NCBI GenBank assembly: GCA_002413305.1
Contig: DHWS01000160.1
Span: forward strand, 1-7,480
Origin: Actinobacteria bacterium UBA5176
GTDB lineage: Bacteria > Actinomycetota > UBA4738
DNA: 7,480 nucleotides
Direction: 5' to 3'
How positions within the stretch are numbered: the stretch's first letter is position 1; every line of letters starts with the position of its first letter. Under the pieces are notes generated by a model that saw only the letters and a list, made by a program, of their open reading frames with translations, did not search any database and was not told where the DNA came from. The position numbers and the translations under genes were made by a program. Positions 1-5,900 of this stretch are shown in pieces.

Positions 1-510
1 GTGTCCGGCTGGCGGCGCAACGATGACAACTCCATACCGGCGCGCGCCAAGGCCACCGGCGGCTACATCAACGCCGCCCTCGCCATCGCCGACGCCGAGG
101 ATGCCGGGTTCGATGAGGCCATCATGCTGACCCAGGCCGGCAACGTGTCCGAGGGCAGCGCGGCGAACCTGTTCCTCGTCGAGGACGGTGCCCTCGTCAC
201 CCCGGGCGTGGCAGACGACATCCTGGTCGGGATCACGCGAGGCGCGATGATGGAGATCGCGGCGTCCTTGGGGCTCTCCGTGGTGGAGCGAACGGTGGAC
301 CGGACCGAGCTGTACATGGCCGACGAGATGTTCCTATGCGGAACCGGCGTCCAGGTGGCGCCGATCACGCGGGTCGACGGACGGGTCGTCGGCTCCGGAA
401 AGTTGGGCGACATCACCCGGGCCGTGCAGGACCGCTACCTGGCCGCCGTCCATGGCGAGCTGGACGAGTTCCGGCACTGGCTGACCCCGGTGTACGGCCG
501 CCCGAGCTGA
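1..510 (+). CDS. ilvE: Branched-chain amino acid aminotransferase, C-terminal part (truncated by window edge)
   Basis: This is the last 169 residues of a fold-type IV PLP aminotransferase that interconverts Leu/Ile/Val and their 2-oxo acids with glutamate/2-oxoglutarate. The reading frame is open at base 1, and the GTG there is an internal valine, not a start. The family is about 300 residues, so roughly the first 130 are missing. Visible marks, counted from base 1, are the Schiff-base lysine K17 in PARAKATGGYIN (E. coli IlvE K159 region), E51 in VSEGSAANLF (the PLP pyridine-N contact), the PLP-phosphate segment LVGITRGA, and the C-terminal LYMADEMFLCGTG block. The tail RHWLTPVY is typical of the IlvE subgroup. 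D-amino-acid aminotransferase and aminodeoxychorismate lyase share the fold but fit these blocks less well. The gene converges on the SDR operon, so it is not co-transcribed with it. Its family role is housekeeping; a link to the neighbouring locus is only inference. Confidence 0.9.
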   Translation: MSGWRRNDDNSIPARAKATGGYINAALAIADAEDAGFDEAIMLTQAGNVSEGSAANLFLVEDGALVTPGVADDILVGITRGAMMEIAASLGLSVVERTVDRTELYMADEMFLCGTGVQVAPITRVDGRVVGSGKLGDITRAVQDRYLAAVHGELDEFRHWLTPVYGRPS

Positions 511-513
511 TTT

Positions 514-528
514 CCCCACGGGGTGGGG
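514..528. terminator. Compact hairpin between convergent stop codons
   Basis: A perfect 6-bp stem CCCCAC/GTGGGG with a GGG loop fills the gap between the ilvE stop (508-510) and the SDR stop (530-532). The position suits a shared bidirectional transcription barrier. There is no T-run on either side beyond the TTT at 511-513, so it is not a classical intrinsic terminator. Terminator function is inference. Confidence 0.4.
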
Positions 529-529
529 C

Positions 530-1312
530 TCAGAGATACCTGCCCATGCCTCCGGCCACGTCGATGCTCGCGCCCGTGATGTAGCTCGCGCGGTCGCTGC
601 AGAGGAAGGCGACGATGCCGGAGACCTCGTCGGGCCGGCCGAAGCGGCCGAGGGGAACCTCAGCCTCGGCGAGCCGCCCGAAGAACTCGTCCTCCGTCAG
701 GTCCGGACCGAGCCGCTGGTGCACGTTCTTCCATTGCGGCGTCACCACGAAGCCGATGTTCACGCTGTTCACCAGGATGTTGTCGGGCCCGAGCTGCGCG
801 GCGAGCGTCTTGGTGAAGGCGAGACATGCGGCGCGGTCGACGCTGGTAGCGAAGAACCTCGGGTCCGGGTACTTCCCGTACACGGCATTGATGTTCACGA
901 TGCGCCCGCCGCCTCGCGCTCGGAGGTGGGGCAGCGCCTCGCGCGAACAGCGGATCATCGAGAACAGCTTCACGTCCAAGTCCTCGCGCCAGTCCTCGTC
1001 GGTGAGCGTCTCGAAGTTCCCCGGATGGGCTCGGCCCGCGTTGTTGACCAGGATATCGATGCCGCCCAACGCCTCGGCCGACTCGGCGATGAACTCGCGA
1101 ACCTGCGAGGGATCCGTCACGTCGGCAGGCCGCGCGTACACCGTCACGCCGAACGCCGACAGCTCCTTGCCGGCCCGTTCGACCTCCTCTTCGTGACGAG
1201 CGCAGATCGCGATGCCGCAACCCTCGCGAGCCAGCTCCTCGGCGATCTCTCGCCCCAAGCCCTTCGAGCCGCCGGTGACGACCGCGGCGCGTCCCTGCAG
1301 CCCGAGGTCCAC
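530..1312 (-). CDS. Short-chain dehydrogenase/reductase-family protein with a substituted catalytic tetrad
   Basis: A 260-residue protein with the classical SDR fold. The dinucleotide-binding motif TGGSKGLG (residues 13-20), the NNAG motif (90-93), an Asp64-Val pair for adenine-ring contact and the C-terminal ITGASIDVAGG block are all present. The catalytic tetrad is not. Against E. coli FabG (Asn110, Ser138, Tyr151, Lys155), ungapped spacing places Lys115, Ala143, Thr156 and Arg160. Cofactor binding looks intact but the usual proton-relay chemistry does not, so the enzyme may use other residues (Tyr145 and Tyr148 lie nearby) or may bind or regulate instead of reducing. I recall other SDR-like proteins with Lys at the Asn position and Arg at the Lys position, so this may be a recognisable subgroup. 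The GTG start at 1312-1310 lies 1 bp after the cupin stop and is probably translationally coupled. It is the last gene of the aminotransferase-cupin-SDR operon. Substrate unknown. Confidence 0.9.
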   Translation of the reverse strand: MDLGLQGRAAVVTGGSKGLGREIAEELAREGCGIAICARHEEEVERAGKELSAFGVTVYARPADVTDPSQVREFIAESAEALGGIDILVNNAGRAHPGNFETLTDEDWREDLDVKLFSMIRCSREALPHLRARGGGRIVNINAVYGKYPDPRFFATSVDRAACLAFTKTLAAQLGPDNILVNSVNIGFVVTPQWKNVHQRLGPDLTEDEFFGRLAEAEVPLGRFGRPDEVSGIVAFLCSDRASYITGASIDVAGGMGRYL

Positions 1313-1313
1313 C

Positions 1314-1754
1314 TCAGCCCCCCCCGGGGGGCTCGACGACGATCTCCTCGGCGTTCGCAGCGGCGCGTGTCACCTCCACCAGCACACGCCGAGGCGGGCT
1401 GAACACGTCGATCTCGTAGCACAGCGTGTCCTGGGTCTTCGCCCCATGAGGCACACCGGGCGGAACGAGCACCGCCATCCCTGGGCGCATGACGCGCACG
1501 TCGCCGTCCAGGTCGAACTCGAACTCGCCGTCCACGACGAACGTGACCTGCTCCTCCTCATGCGCGTGCACCGGCGCCATCGTGTTCGGCTGGTACCGCA
1601 CGAAGTTGACGAGCATCCGCTCGCCGATGACCGGCCGGAATTCGAGGCCCGGCGTGAACTCCACGGGGTCCACCTCGAGAAGCTCGAAGTACCGGCCCTT
1701 GTCCGTCGCCGCCAGCGAAGGATCGCGCGCGAAGTAGTCCTGAGTGCCCGTCAT
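1314..1754 (-). CDS. Small single-domain cupin protein
   Basis: A 146-residue protein with one cupin barrel. Motif 1 is PVHAHEEEQVTFVVDGE, giving metal ligands His63 and His65 with Glu68 or Gln69 in the third-ligand region. Motif 2 is PGMAVLVPPGVPHGA, giving His103. The strand EIDVFSPPR (114-122) resembles the KdgF-like/cupin_2 group. A mononuclear metal centre is likely, and an isomerase, lyase or small dioxygenase role is possible; the reaction cannot be read from sequence. The ATG at 1754-1752 overlaps the upstream aminotransferase stop (ATGA, bases 1751-1754) and has a strong Shine-Dalgarno AAGGAGGT 5 nt ahead, so translation is coupled and start confidence is high. The last codons (Pro-Pro-Gly-Gly-Gly) fall in a C8G6 homopolymer tract, so the exact C-terminus is open to sequencing or slippage error. 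Cupins often accompany SDRs and aminotransferases in small-molecule catabolic operons. Confidence 0.88.
   Translation of the reverse strand: MTGTQDYFARDPSLAATDKGRYFELLEVDPVEFTPGLEFRPVIGERMLVNFVRYQPNTMAPVHAHEEEQVTFVVDGEFEFDLDGDVRVMRPGMAVLVPPGVPHGAKTQDTLCYEIDVFSPPRRVLVEVTRAAANAEEIVVEPPGGG
1318..1331. repeat. C8G6 homopolymer tract at the cupin/SDR junction
   Basis: Eight C followed by six G on the plus strand; the central CCCCCCGGGGGG is a perfect 12-bp palindrome. It encodes the Pro-Gly tail of the cupin and lies just upstream of the SDR GTG start, where a G-rich ribosome binding site would be expected on the minus strand. An indel would shift only the last cupin codons and the coupling to the SDR. 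Confidence 0.85.
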
Positions 1755-2977
1755 GCGCCACCTCCTTCTCCGAGGGCGTCGACCACGACCGACGCGAGCC
1801 TACGAACCCCCTCCTCGATCACGTCGTCGCCCGCCTTGCTGAACGCCAGGCGCAACGTGTTCAACCCGCTCCCGTCCGGGAAGAACGGCTGGCCCGGCAC
1901 GAACGCCACCCGCTGCTCCCTGGCGGCCTTGGCCATGTCGACGGTGTTCGCGTCCTGCGGGAGCGTCATCCACGAGAAGAACCCGCCGGTCGGCCGGGTC
2001 CACGTCACGGAGGACGGCATGTGCCGGTCCAGCGCGTCCAGCATCAGCCCGCACCGCCGCGAGTACAGCGCGCGTGCCCGTTCGTTCTGCTCCTCCAGGA
2101 GGCCGCGCCGCCCGTACTCCTCCAACAACCGTTGCCCGAGGGCGCCGGCACACTGGTCGGTGTTCTGCTTCGCCTTGATCATCTCCTCGACGACCGGCGC
2201 GGGCCCGGCCACCCACCCCAGCCGCACGCCCGGGAAGAATGTCTTCGAGAACGTTCCCGACTGCACGGTCACGTCGGGCCCGAGCGTCCACAGCGACGGA
2301 TGCCGCACGCCATCGAACCCGAGCTCCCGGTACGCCACGTCCTCGACGAGCAGGAAGCCGTACCGCCGGGCCAGGTCCACCAGCGCGATGCGCCGCTCCG
2401 GTGACATGCTCACGCCGGCAGGGTTCTGGTAGTCGGGGATCGAGTACAGGAGCTTCGGGCGGTGCCCCGCGGCCAGCGCGTCGGCCAGCGCGTCCACCTG
2501 CAGGCCGTCCGCATCCATCGGGATGGCCTCGACCCGGGCCTCGAAGCCGCGGAACGCCATGATCGCGCCCAGGTACGTCGGTCCCTCGACCATCACGAGA
2601 TCACCGGCGTCGAGGAAGGCCTTCGATGCGAGCGCCAGGGCCTCGATCCCGCCGCTCGAGATCATGAGCTCCTTCTCGGCCGGACGAAGCCCCTCCAACC
2701 GCTCCAACCGTTCGGCCATGAACGCGCGTGGGCCCGGCAGCCCGCGCGTCGGCGAGTACTGCAGGGCGGTGGCGTCCCCGCTTCGGATCAGCTCGGCGAA
2801 GATGTCGGCGATGACCTCGCCGGGGAACGTCGATGGATCCGGGAACCCGCCGGAGAACGAGATGATGTCGGTCACGTTGGCGAGCGCCAGGATCGAGGCG
2901 ATGCCCTCGCCGACGCCGCCCTTCGTGCGCTTGGCGAACGCGTCCGCCCAGGTCCTGGCCCGCTGATCGACCGACAT
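1751..2977 (-). CDS. PLP-dependent class I/II aminotransferase, LysN/2-aminoadipate aminotransferase-like
   Basis: A 408-residue fold-type I aminotransferase. Landmarks in order are SGGFPDPSTFP (42-52), YSPTRGLPGPR (74-84), SSGGIEALALASKA (PLP-phosphate region, 107-120), EGPTYLG (131-137), DYQNPAG with Asn185, VEDVAYREL with Asp213 (pyridine N) and Tyr216, SGTFSKTFFPGVRLGW with Schiff-base Lys245 and Arg252, and NTLRLAFS with Arg376 for the substrate carboxylate. All key residues are intact, so it should be active. The pattern matches the LysN/MocR-catalytic-domain group, known for 2-aminoadipate, kynurenine, Leu and aromatic amino acids, so the donor is uncertain. The ATG at 2977-2975 follows AGGAGG with a 6-nt spacer. 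The frame stays open upstream but runs antisense over the regulator gene, so a longer start is rejected. It is the first gene of the minus-strand operon, reading away from the Lrp regulator. Confidence 0.93.
   Translation of the reverse strand: MSVDQRARTWADAFAKRTKGGVGEGIASILALANVTDIISFSGGFPDPSTFPGEVIADIFAELIRSGDATALQYSPTRGLPGPRAFMAERLERLEGLRPAEKELMISSGGIEALALASKAFLDAGDLVMVEGPTYLGAIMAFRGFEARVEAIPMDADGLQVDALADALAAGHRPKLLYSIPDYQNPAGVSMSPERRIALVDLARRYGFLLVEDVAYRELGFDGVRHPSLWTLGPDVTVQSGTFSKTFFPGVRLGWVAGPAPVVEEMIKAKQNTDQCAGALGQRLLEEYGRRGLLEEQNERARALYSRRCGLMLDALDRHMPSSVTWTRPTGGFFSWMTLPQDANTVDMAKAAREQRVAFVPGQPFFPDGSGLNTLRLAFSKAGDDVIEEGVRRLASVVVDALGEGGGA
1760..1767 (-). promoter_or_regulatory. Strong Shine-Dalgarno of the cupin gene
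   Basis: AAGGAGGT on the minus strand lies inside the 3' end of the aminotransferase gene, 5 nt before the cupin ATG. It fixes the cupin start and shows that the 4-bp overlap (ATGA) is a real coupling junction. Confidence 0.8.
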
Positions 2978-2983
2978 GGCGTT

Positions 2984-2989
2984 CCTCCT
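2984..2989 (-). promoter_or_regulatory. Shine-Dalgarno of the LysN-like aminotransferase
   Basis: AGGAGG on the minus strand, 6 nt before the ATG at 2977. It decides the start against a reading frame that continues open for more than 750 bp upstream. Confidence 0.8.
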
Positions 2990-3030
2990 CGCTTGCTCCA
3001 GACTGGTAGGCGAGTGTAACATCTGCAGCG

Positions 3031-3047
3031 CATCGAACCATCCGAAC
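3031..3047. repeat. Imperfect tandem repeat, candidate operator
   Basis: CATCGAAC (3031-3038) is followed directly by CATCCGAAC (3039-3047), differing by one inserted C. The repeat lies about 10 bp from the overlapping -10 candidates in the divergent region. A regulator-binding role is inference, since Lrp/AsnC sites are degenerate and cannot be recognised with confidence by eye. Confidence 0.35.
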
Positions 3048-3088
3048 GAGAGGCAAGGCACGCCCAGGATGACCCGAATGCACGGCTC

Positions 3089-3664
3089 ATGCGCCGGCGT
3101 GATTGGCGAATGACGCAGGCTGCACAACCTGCGCCGGTGGCCCCGAGGGCGTTCGCGCCCCTTGACGCGCTGGACGTCGAGCTGCTCCGACTGTTGGCGA
3201 AGGACGCAAGGGCGTCGCAGCGCCGCCTGGCCCGTGAGGTCGGGATGTCGGCGCCGGCCGTGGCCGAGCGGATCGCCCGACTCGAGCGCACCGGGGTGAT
3301 CCGCGGGTACCGTGTGGACATCGATCGCGGCGCGCTGGGCTTCGGACTCCTGGTCTACGTCGGCGTCGTGGCCGTCCAGGGCGCGGACCAGCGCGACGTC
3401 GTGCGGGCGCTCGGCGAGCTGCCGGAGGTGGAGGATGTGCATGTGGTGACCGGACCGAAGGACCTGCTGGTACGGCTTCGCGTTCGCGACCACGAGCACT
3501 TGCGCGAGGTGCTGTTCGACCGGATCTGGAGCCTGCCGGGCATCGAGCGCACCGAGACGTACATCAGCCTCGGCCACATGGACCCGAAGGACGTCGACGG
3601 CGCGCTGCTGGAGTTGCTGGCGGTCGCCGGTGCGAGGCGAACAGGGGGCGAGCGCGGTGTGTGA
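3089..3664 (+). CDS. Lrp/AsnC-family transcriptional regulator
   Basis: A 191-residue protein (184 if it starts at the ATG at 3110) with the two-part Lrp architecture. The N-terminal HTH runs LDALDVELLRLLAKDARASQ to about residue 80, with recognition helix SAPAVAERIARLERTGVI and the linker strand GYRVDID. The C-terminal RAM ligand-binding and oligomerisation domain is at about 85-162 (VEDVHVVTGPKDLLVRLRV through RTETYISL). The family senses amino acids or related small molecules and usually regulates adjacent transport or catabolic genes as dimers or octamers. Being divergent from the aminotransferase operon and first in the amidotransferase-ligase operon, it probably controls both and itself. 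Neither start has a strong ribosome binding site; AGGA at 3066-3069 is far from 3089. The extra basic residues MRRRDWR before Met8 are not typical, so 3110 is a serious alternative. Its stop (3662-3664) overlaps the next gene by 8 bp. Confidence 0.93.
   Translation: MRRRDWRMTQAAQPAPVAPRAFAPLDALDVELLRLLAKDARASQRRLAREVGMSAPAVAERIARLERTGVIRGYRVDIDRGALGFGLLVYVGVVAVQGADQRDVVRALGELPEVEDVHVVTGPKDLLVRLRVRDHEHLREVLFDRIWSLPGIERTETYISLGHMDPKDVDGALLELLAVAGARRTGGERGV
3643..3648 (+). promoter_or_regulatory. Shine-Dalgarno selecting the GTG start of the amidotransferase
   Basis: AGGGGG lies 8 nt before the GTG at 3657, within the 3' end of the regulator gene. It supports the start that places Cys at position 2 over the in-frame ATG at 3630, which would bury that cysteine at residue 11. 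Confidence 0.7.
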
Positions 3665-4367
3665 GGTCCTCGCGGTCGCCGCTCCCGCCGCGATCGCCTT
3701 CCGCGAAGTCGCGCCGTGGGCCGGCGAGATGGAGCGGCTCGGCATCGCCGGGTTCGGTTGGGGCGCAGCCTGGATCGACGACGGTGTGGTTCGGCGTTAC
3801 CGGAGCGAGCGGAGCTTCGCGGAGGACCCCGACCGAGACGACGCGCTGCGCGACGTGAGGTCGTCGCGCTTCCTGGTGCATCTCCGACGGCCCAACCGGC
3901 TGTCAACGCTGCAGCTCGCCGACACGCAGCCCTTCGTGGAGCGCGAGTTGTTCGCGTTCTGCCACAACGGGTTCCTGCAGCGCCATCTGGACTTCCGGCC
4001 GCGCTACGAGTACCGGCTGGAGGGGCGCGCGGACAGCGAAGTCGGGTTCGCGTACTTCGCGGAGCAGGTCACGCACGGTACGGCGCCGGCCGGGGCGCTG
4101 CGGGAGGTCCACGAACGGTTCGGCGGCAACGCCAACCTCGGTTACCTGGGGAGCAACGGCGAGCTGCTGATCTACGGCGGCCACGCGGACAACCCGCCGT
4201 GGCGCTTCGCGGTGGACGGCTGCACGGTCGCGGCAACGGCCCTGCACTCCGACGACCAGTCGCTCTTCGACATGCTGTTCACGGATGCGACCGACCGCGT
4301 CCGGGTCGGCCGTGAGGTCGTGCGGATCGAACCGGCCGTATCGGCAGAGGTCCGTCAAGCACGTTGA
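3657..4367 (+). CDS. Stand-alone class II glutamine amidotransferase (GATase_4/YafJ-EgtC-like)
   Basis: A 236-residue N-terminal-nucleophile amidohydrolase domain with no attached synthase domain. From the GTG start the protein begins Met-Cys-Glu-Val-Leu-Ala. Met removal would expose Cys2 as the catalytic N-terminal nucleophile. Other class II elements follow: GFGWGAAW (32-39), RFLVHLRRPN (71-80, glutamate-binding Arg77/78), the oxyanion-hole motif HNG (103-105) and ADSE (125-128, Asp126 for the glutamine amino group). The full set is conserved, so hydrolysis of a gamma-glutamyl amide is likely. EgtC, of similar size, cleaves a gamma-glutamyl group in ergothioneine synthesis, so a substrate other than glutamine is plausible. 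The gene overlaps the regulator by 8 bp and is followed 27 nt later by the ligase, which suggests that the two proteins act on the same gamma-glutamyl compound. That functional pairing is inference. Confidence 0.87.
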   Translation: MCEVLAVAAPAAIAFREVAPWAGEMERLGIAGFGWGAAWIDDGVVRRYRSERSFAEDPDRDDALRDVRSSRFLVHLRRPNRLSTLQLADTQPFVERELFAFCHNGFLQRHLDFRPRYEYRLEGRADSEVGFAYFAEQVTHGTAPAGALREVHERFGGNANLGYLGSNGELLIYGGHADNPPWRFAVDGCTVAATALHSDDQSLFDMLFTDATDRVRVGREVVRIEPAVSAEVRQAR

Positions 4368-4382
4368 CCATTTCGAGTGGAA

Positions 4383-4390
4383 GAGGGGAG
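4383..4390 (+). promoter_or_regulatory. Shine-Dalgarno of the GS-like ligase
   Basis: GAGGGGAG just upstream of the ATG at 4395 (6 nt after the GAGGGG core). It argues against the earlier in-frame GTG at 4377, which has no such site and would place this sequence inside the coding region. Confidence 0.7.
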
Positions 4391-4394
4391 CCGG

Positions 4395-5882
4395 ATGGCC
4401 GGGAACAACGGGGTCGACAGCGTCGGGCGCAAGAACTTCGTGCAGGAGCACGGCCTGCTCACGGAGGACCAGCTCCGGACGAAGGGTGAGGTCGCCGACC
4501 GCATCGAGAGCGAGGGCATCAAGACCGTTCGCATCGCGTGGGCCGACCAGCACGGCATCCCCAGGGGGAAGTTCGTCTCGGGGCACGACTTCGTGCAGGG
4601 CCTGCAGAACGGATTCGACTTCTCCGGCGCGACGCTCGTCATGGACACCACGAACCACCTCTTCACGCCGGTGTTCACCGAGGGCGGCGGGTTCGGCATC
4701 CCAGAGTTCACCGGATTCCCCGACGTCCAGCTCGTGGCGGACCCGACGACGTTCCGCGTGCTCCCGTGGGCGCCGCAGACCGGCTGGGCTCTGTGCGACA
4801 TGTACTTCAGCAACGGCAAGCCGGTCCCGTTCTCCACGCGCGCGCTCATGCGCAAGCAGGTGGACGCGGCGGCCGAGCTCGGCTACGAGTACGTGGCCGG
4901 TCTCGAAGTGGAGTTCTACATCGTTCGCCGGGAGAGCGAGGTCAACCGCATCGACCAGAACGCCACCGGCTGGCCACCGCCGCCGTTCCCGGTGAGCGTC
5001 GCCGAGCAGGGCTACCAGTACCTGTCGGAGACGCGCCTCGCCGGGGTGAACGACATCCTCACGATCCTTCGGGACGCCTACGAGGCGCTCGACCTGCCCC
5101 TCCGCACGATGGAGGACGAGTGGGGCCCCGGCCAGATGGAGTTCACGTTCGATCCCATGCCCGGGCTCGGATCGGCCGACGCCATGGTGCTGTTCCGCTC
5201 CGCGACGAAGCAGATCTGCCAGCTCCACGGCTACCACGCCACGTTCATGAGCCGGCCGGCCCTGCCGAACTTCTTCTCGAGCGGGTGGCATCTGCACCAG
5301 TCGCTGCGAGGCGCGAAGGACGGCACGGCCACATTCATGGCGGCGGCGGGCTCGGCGGATCCGCTGTCCGAGTCGGGCCGGCAGTTCCTGGCCGGAATCC
5401 TCGAGCACGCGATGCCGATGACGGTGTTCAGCACGCCCACCATCAACGGGTACAAGCGCTTCCGGCCGTACTCATTCGCGCCCGACCGCGTGAACTGGGC
5501 GGTCGAGAACCGCGGGGCCATGGTTCGGGTGCAGGGCGGCCCGGGGGATCCCGGCACGCACCTGGAGAATCGGATGGGCGAGCCGGCCGCGAATCCATAC
5601 CTCTACATGGGCGCGAACATCGCCGCGGGTCTCGACGGGATGGCGAACGCCAAGACGCCGCCGCCGCCGGAAGGGGTCGACCCCTATGCCGCGGAGTCCT
5701 CGCAGAAGCTCCCGCGGACGCTATGGGAGGCGATCGACGAGCTCGAGAGGGACTCGTTCTTCCGCAAGGAGTTCGGCGACATCTTCATCGAGTACATGGT
5801 CATGATGAAGCGGTTCGAGGTGGAGCGGTTCCTGGGCGAAATCACCGACTGGGAACAGCGCGAGTACTTCGAGTTCTTCTAA
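4395..5882 (+). CDS. Glutamine-synthetase-family ligase, probably a gamma-glutamyl-amine synthetase
   Basis: A 495-residue protein with the whole GS fold. The beta-grasp N-domain is at about 35-130 and the catalytic domain at about 145-420. Metal and ATP residues are intact: Glu171 and Glu173 in AGLEVEFYI, Glu242 and Glu249 in EWGPGQME, His299 in SGWHLHQSL. Glutamate-site residues are also intact: Arg355 in NGYKRF, Arg373 in ENRG, Glu391 and Arg393 in LENRM, then AANPYLYMGANIAAGLDG. Two differences point away from ammonia assimilation. The flap motif PG-(F/Y)-EAP, whose Glu (Glu327 in type I GS) acts on ammonium, is PYSFAP with Phe361 here. The adenylylation motif NLYDLP is absent; Tyr431 sits in DPYAAES instead. 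By family knowledge this suits PuuA/GMAS/IpuC-like ligases that join glutamate to an amine using ATP. The amine is unknown. It sits between the amidotransferase and the Dabb gene in one operon. Confidence 0.92.
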   Translation: MAGNNGVDSVGRKNFVQEHGLLTEDQLRTKGEVADRIESEGIKTVRIAWADQHGIPRGKFVSGHDFVQGLQNGFDFSGATLVMDTTNHLFTPVFTEGGGFGIPEFTGFPDVQLVADPTTFRVLPWAPQTGWALCDMYFSNGKPVPFSTRALMRKQVDAAAELGYEYVAGLEVEFYIVRRESEVNRIDQNATGWPPPPFPVSVAEQGYQYLSETRLAGVNDILTILRDAYEALDLPLRTMEDEWGPGQMEFTFDPMPGLGSADAMVLFRSATKQICQLHGYHATFMSRPALPNFFSSGWHLHQSLRGAKDGTATFMAAAGSADPLSESGRQFLAGILEHAMPMTVFSTPTINGYKRFRPYSFAPDRVNWAVENRGAMVRVQGGPGDPGTHLENRMGEPAANPYLYMGANIAAGLDGMANAKTPPPPEGVDPYAAESSQKLPRTLWEAIDELERDSFFRKEFGDIFIEYMVMMKRFEVERFLGEITDWEQREYFEFF

Positions 5883-5886
5883 GGAG
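5881..5886 (+). promoter_or_regulatory. Ribosome binding site for the Dabb gene, overlapping the ligase stop
   Basis: AAGGAG begins within the TAA stop of the ligase (5880-5882). It lies 14 nt before the CTG at 5901, which is rather long, and about 75 nt before the first ATG (5961). It supports initiation well upstream of that ATG. Confidence 0.5.
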
Positions 5887-5900
5887 CGGCCGCGGCGAGA

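Larger units (their letters stand above)
2978..3088. promoter_or_regulatory. Divergent promoter/operator region between the two operons
   Basis: This 111-bp gap (about 130 bp if the regulator starts at 3110) is the only place for promoters of both operons. On the minus strand a -10-like TACACT (3018-3013) sits about 35 nt upstream of the aminotransferase ATG. On the plus strand a -10-like TGTAAC (3015-3020) has a weak -35 TTGCTC (2993-2998) at 16-bp spacing. The two -10 candidates overlap, so the promoters would compete. A Lrp/AsnC regulator encoded alongside commonly binds its own divergent intergenic region. The location is clear; the exact hexamers are inference. Confidence 0.5.

Noticed and set aside
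1..3. GTG at base 1 as the true start of the branched-chain aminotransferase
   Set aside because: It would leave a protein lacking the N-terminal domain of the fold, with the catalytic lysine at residue 17; the gene is cut by the window edge.
1212..2432. A 406-residue plus-strand frame across the cupin and aminotransferase genes
   Set aside because: It is antisense to three well-supported genes and has the low-complexity composition of a shadow frame.
2978..3745. A long upstream extension of the minus-strand aminotransferase frame, giving 664 residues
   Set aside because: The added part is antisense to the regulator gene, is low in family similarity, and a strong AGGAGG with correct spacing marks the ATG at 2977, giving a normal 408-residue enzyme.
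3903..5408. A 501-residue open frame on the minus strand
   Set aside because: It is antisense to the amidotransferase and GS-like genes, is Arg/Val/Glu-rich as expected of a high-GC shadow frame, and has no domain.
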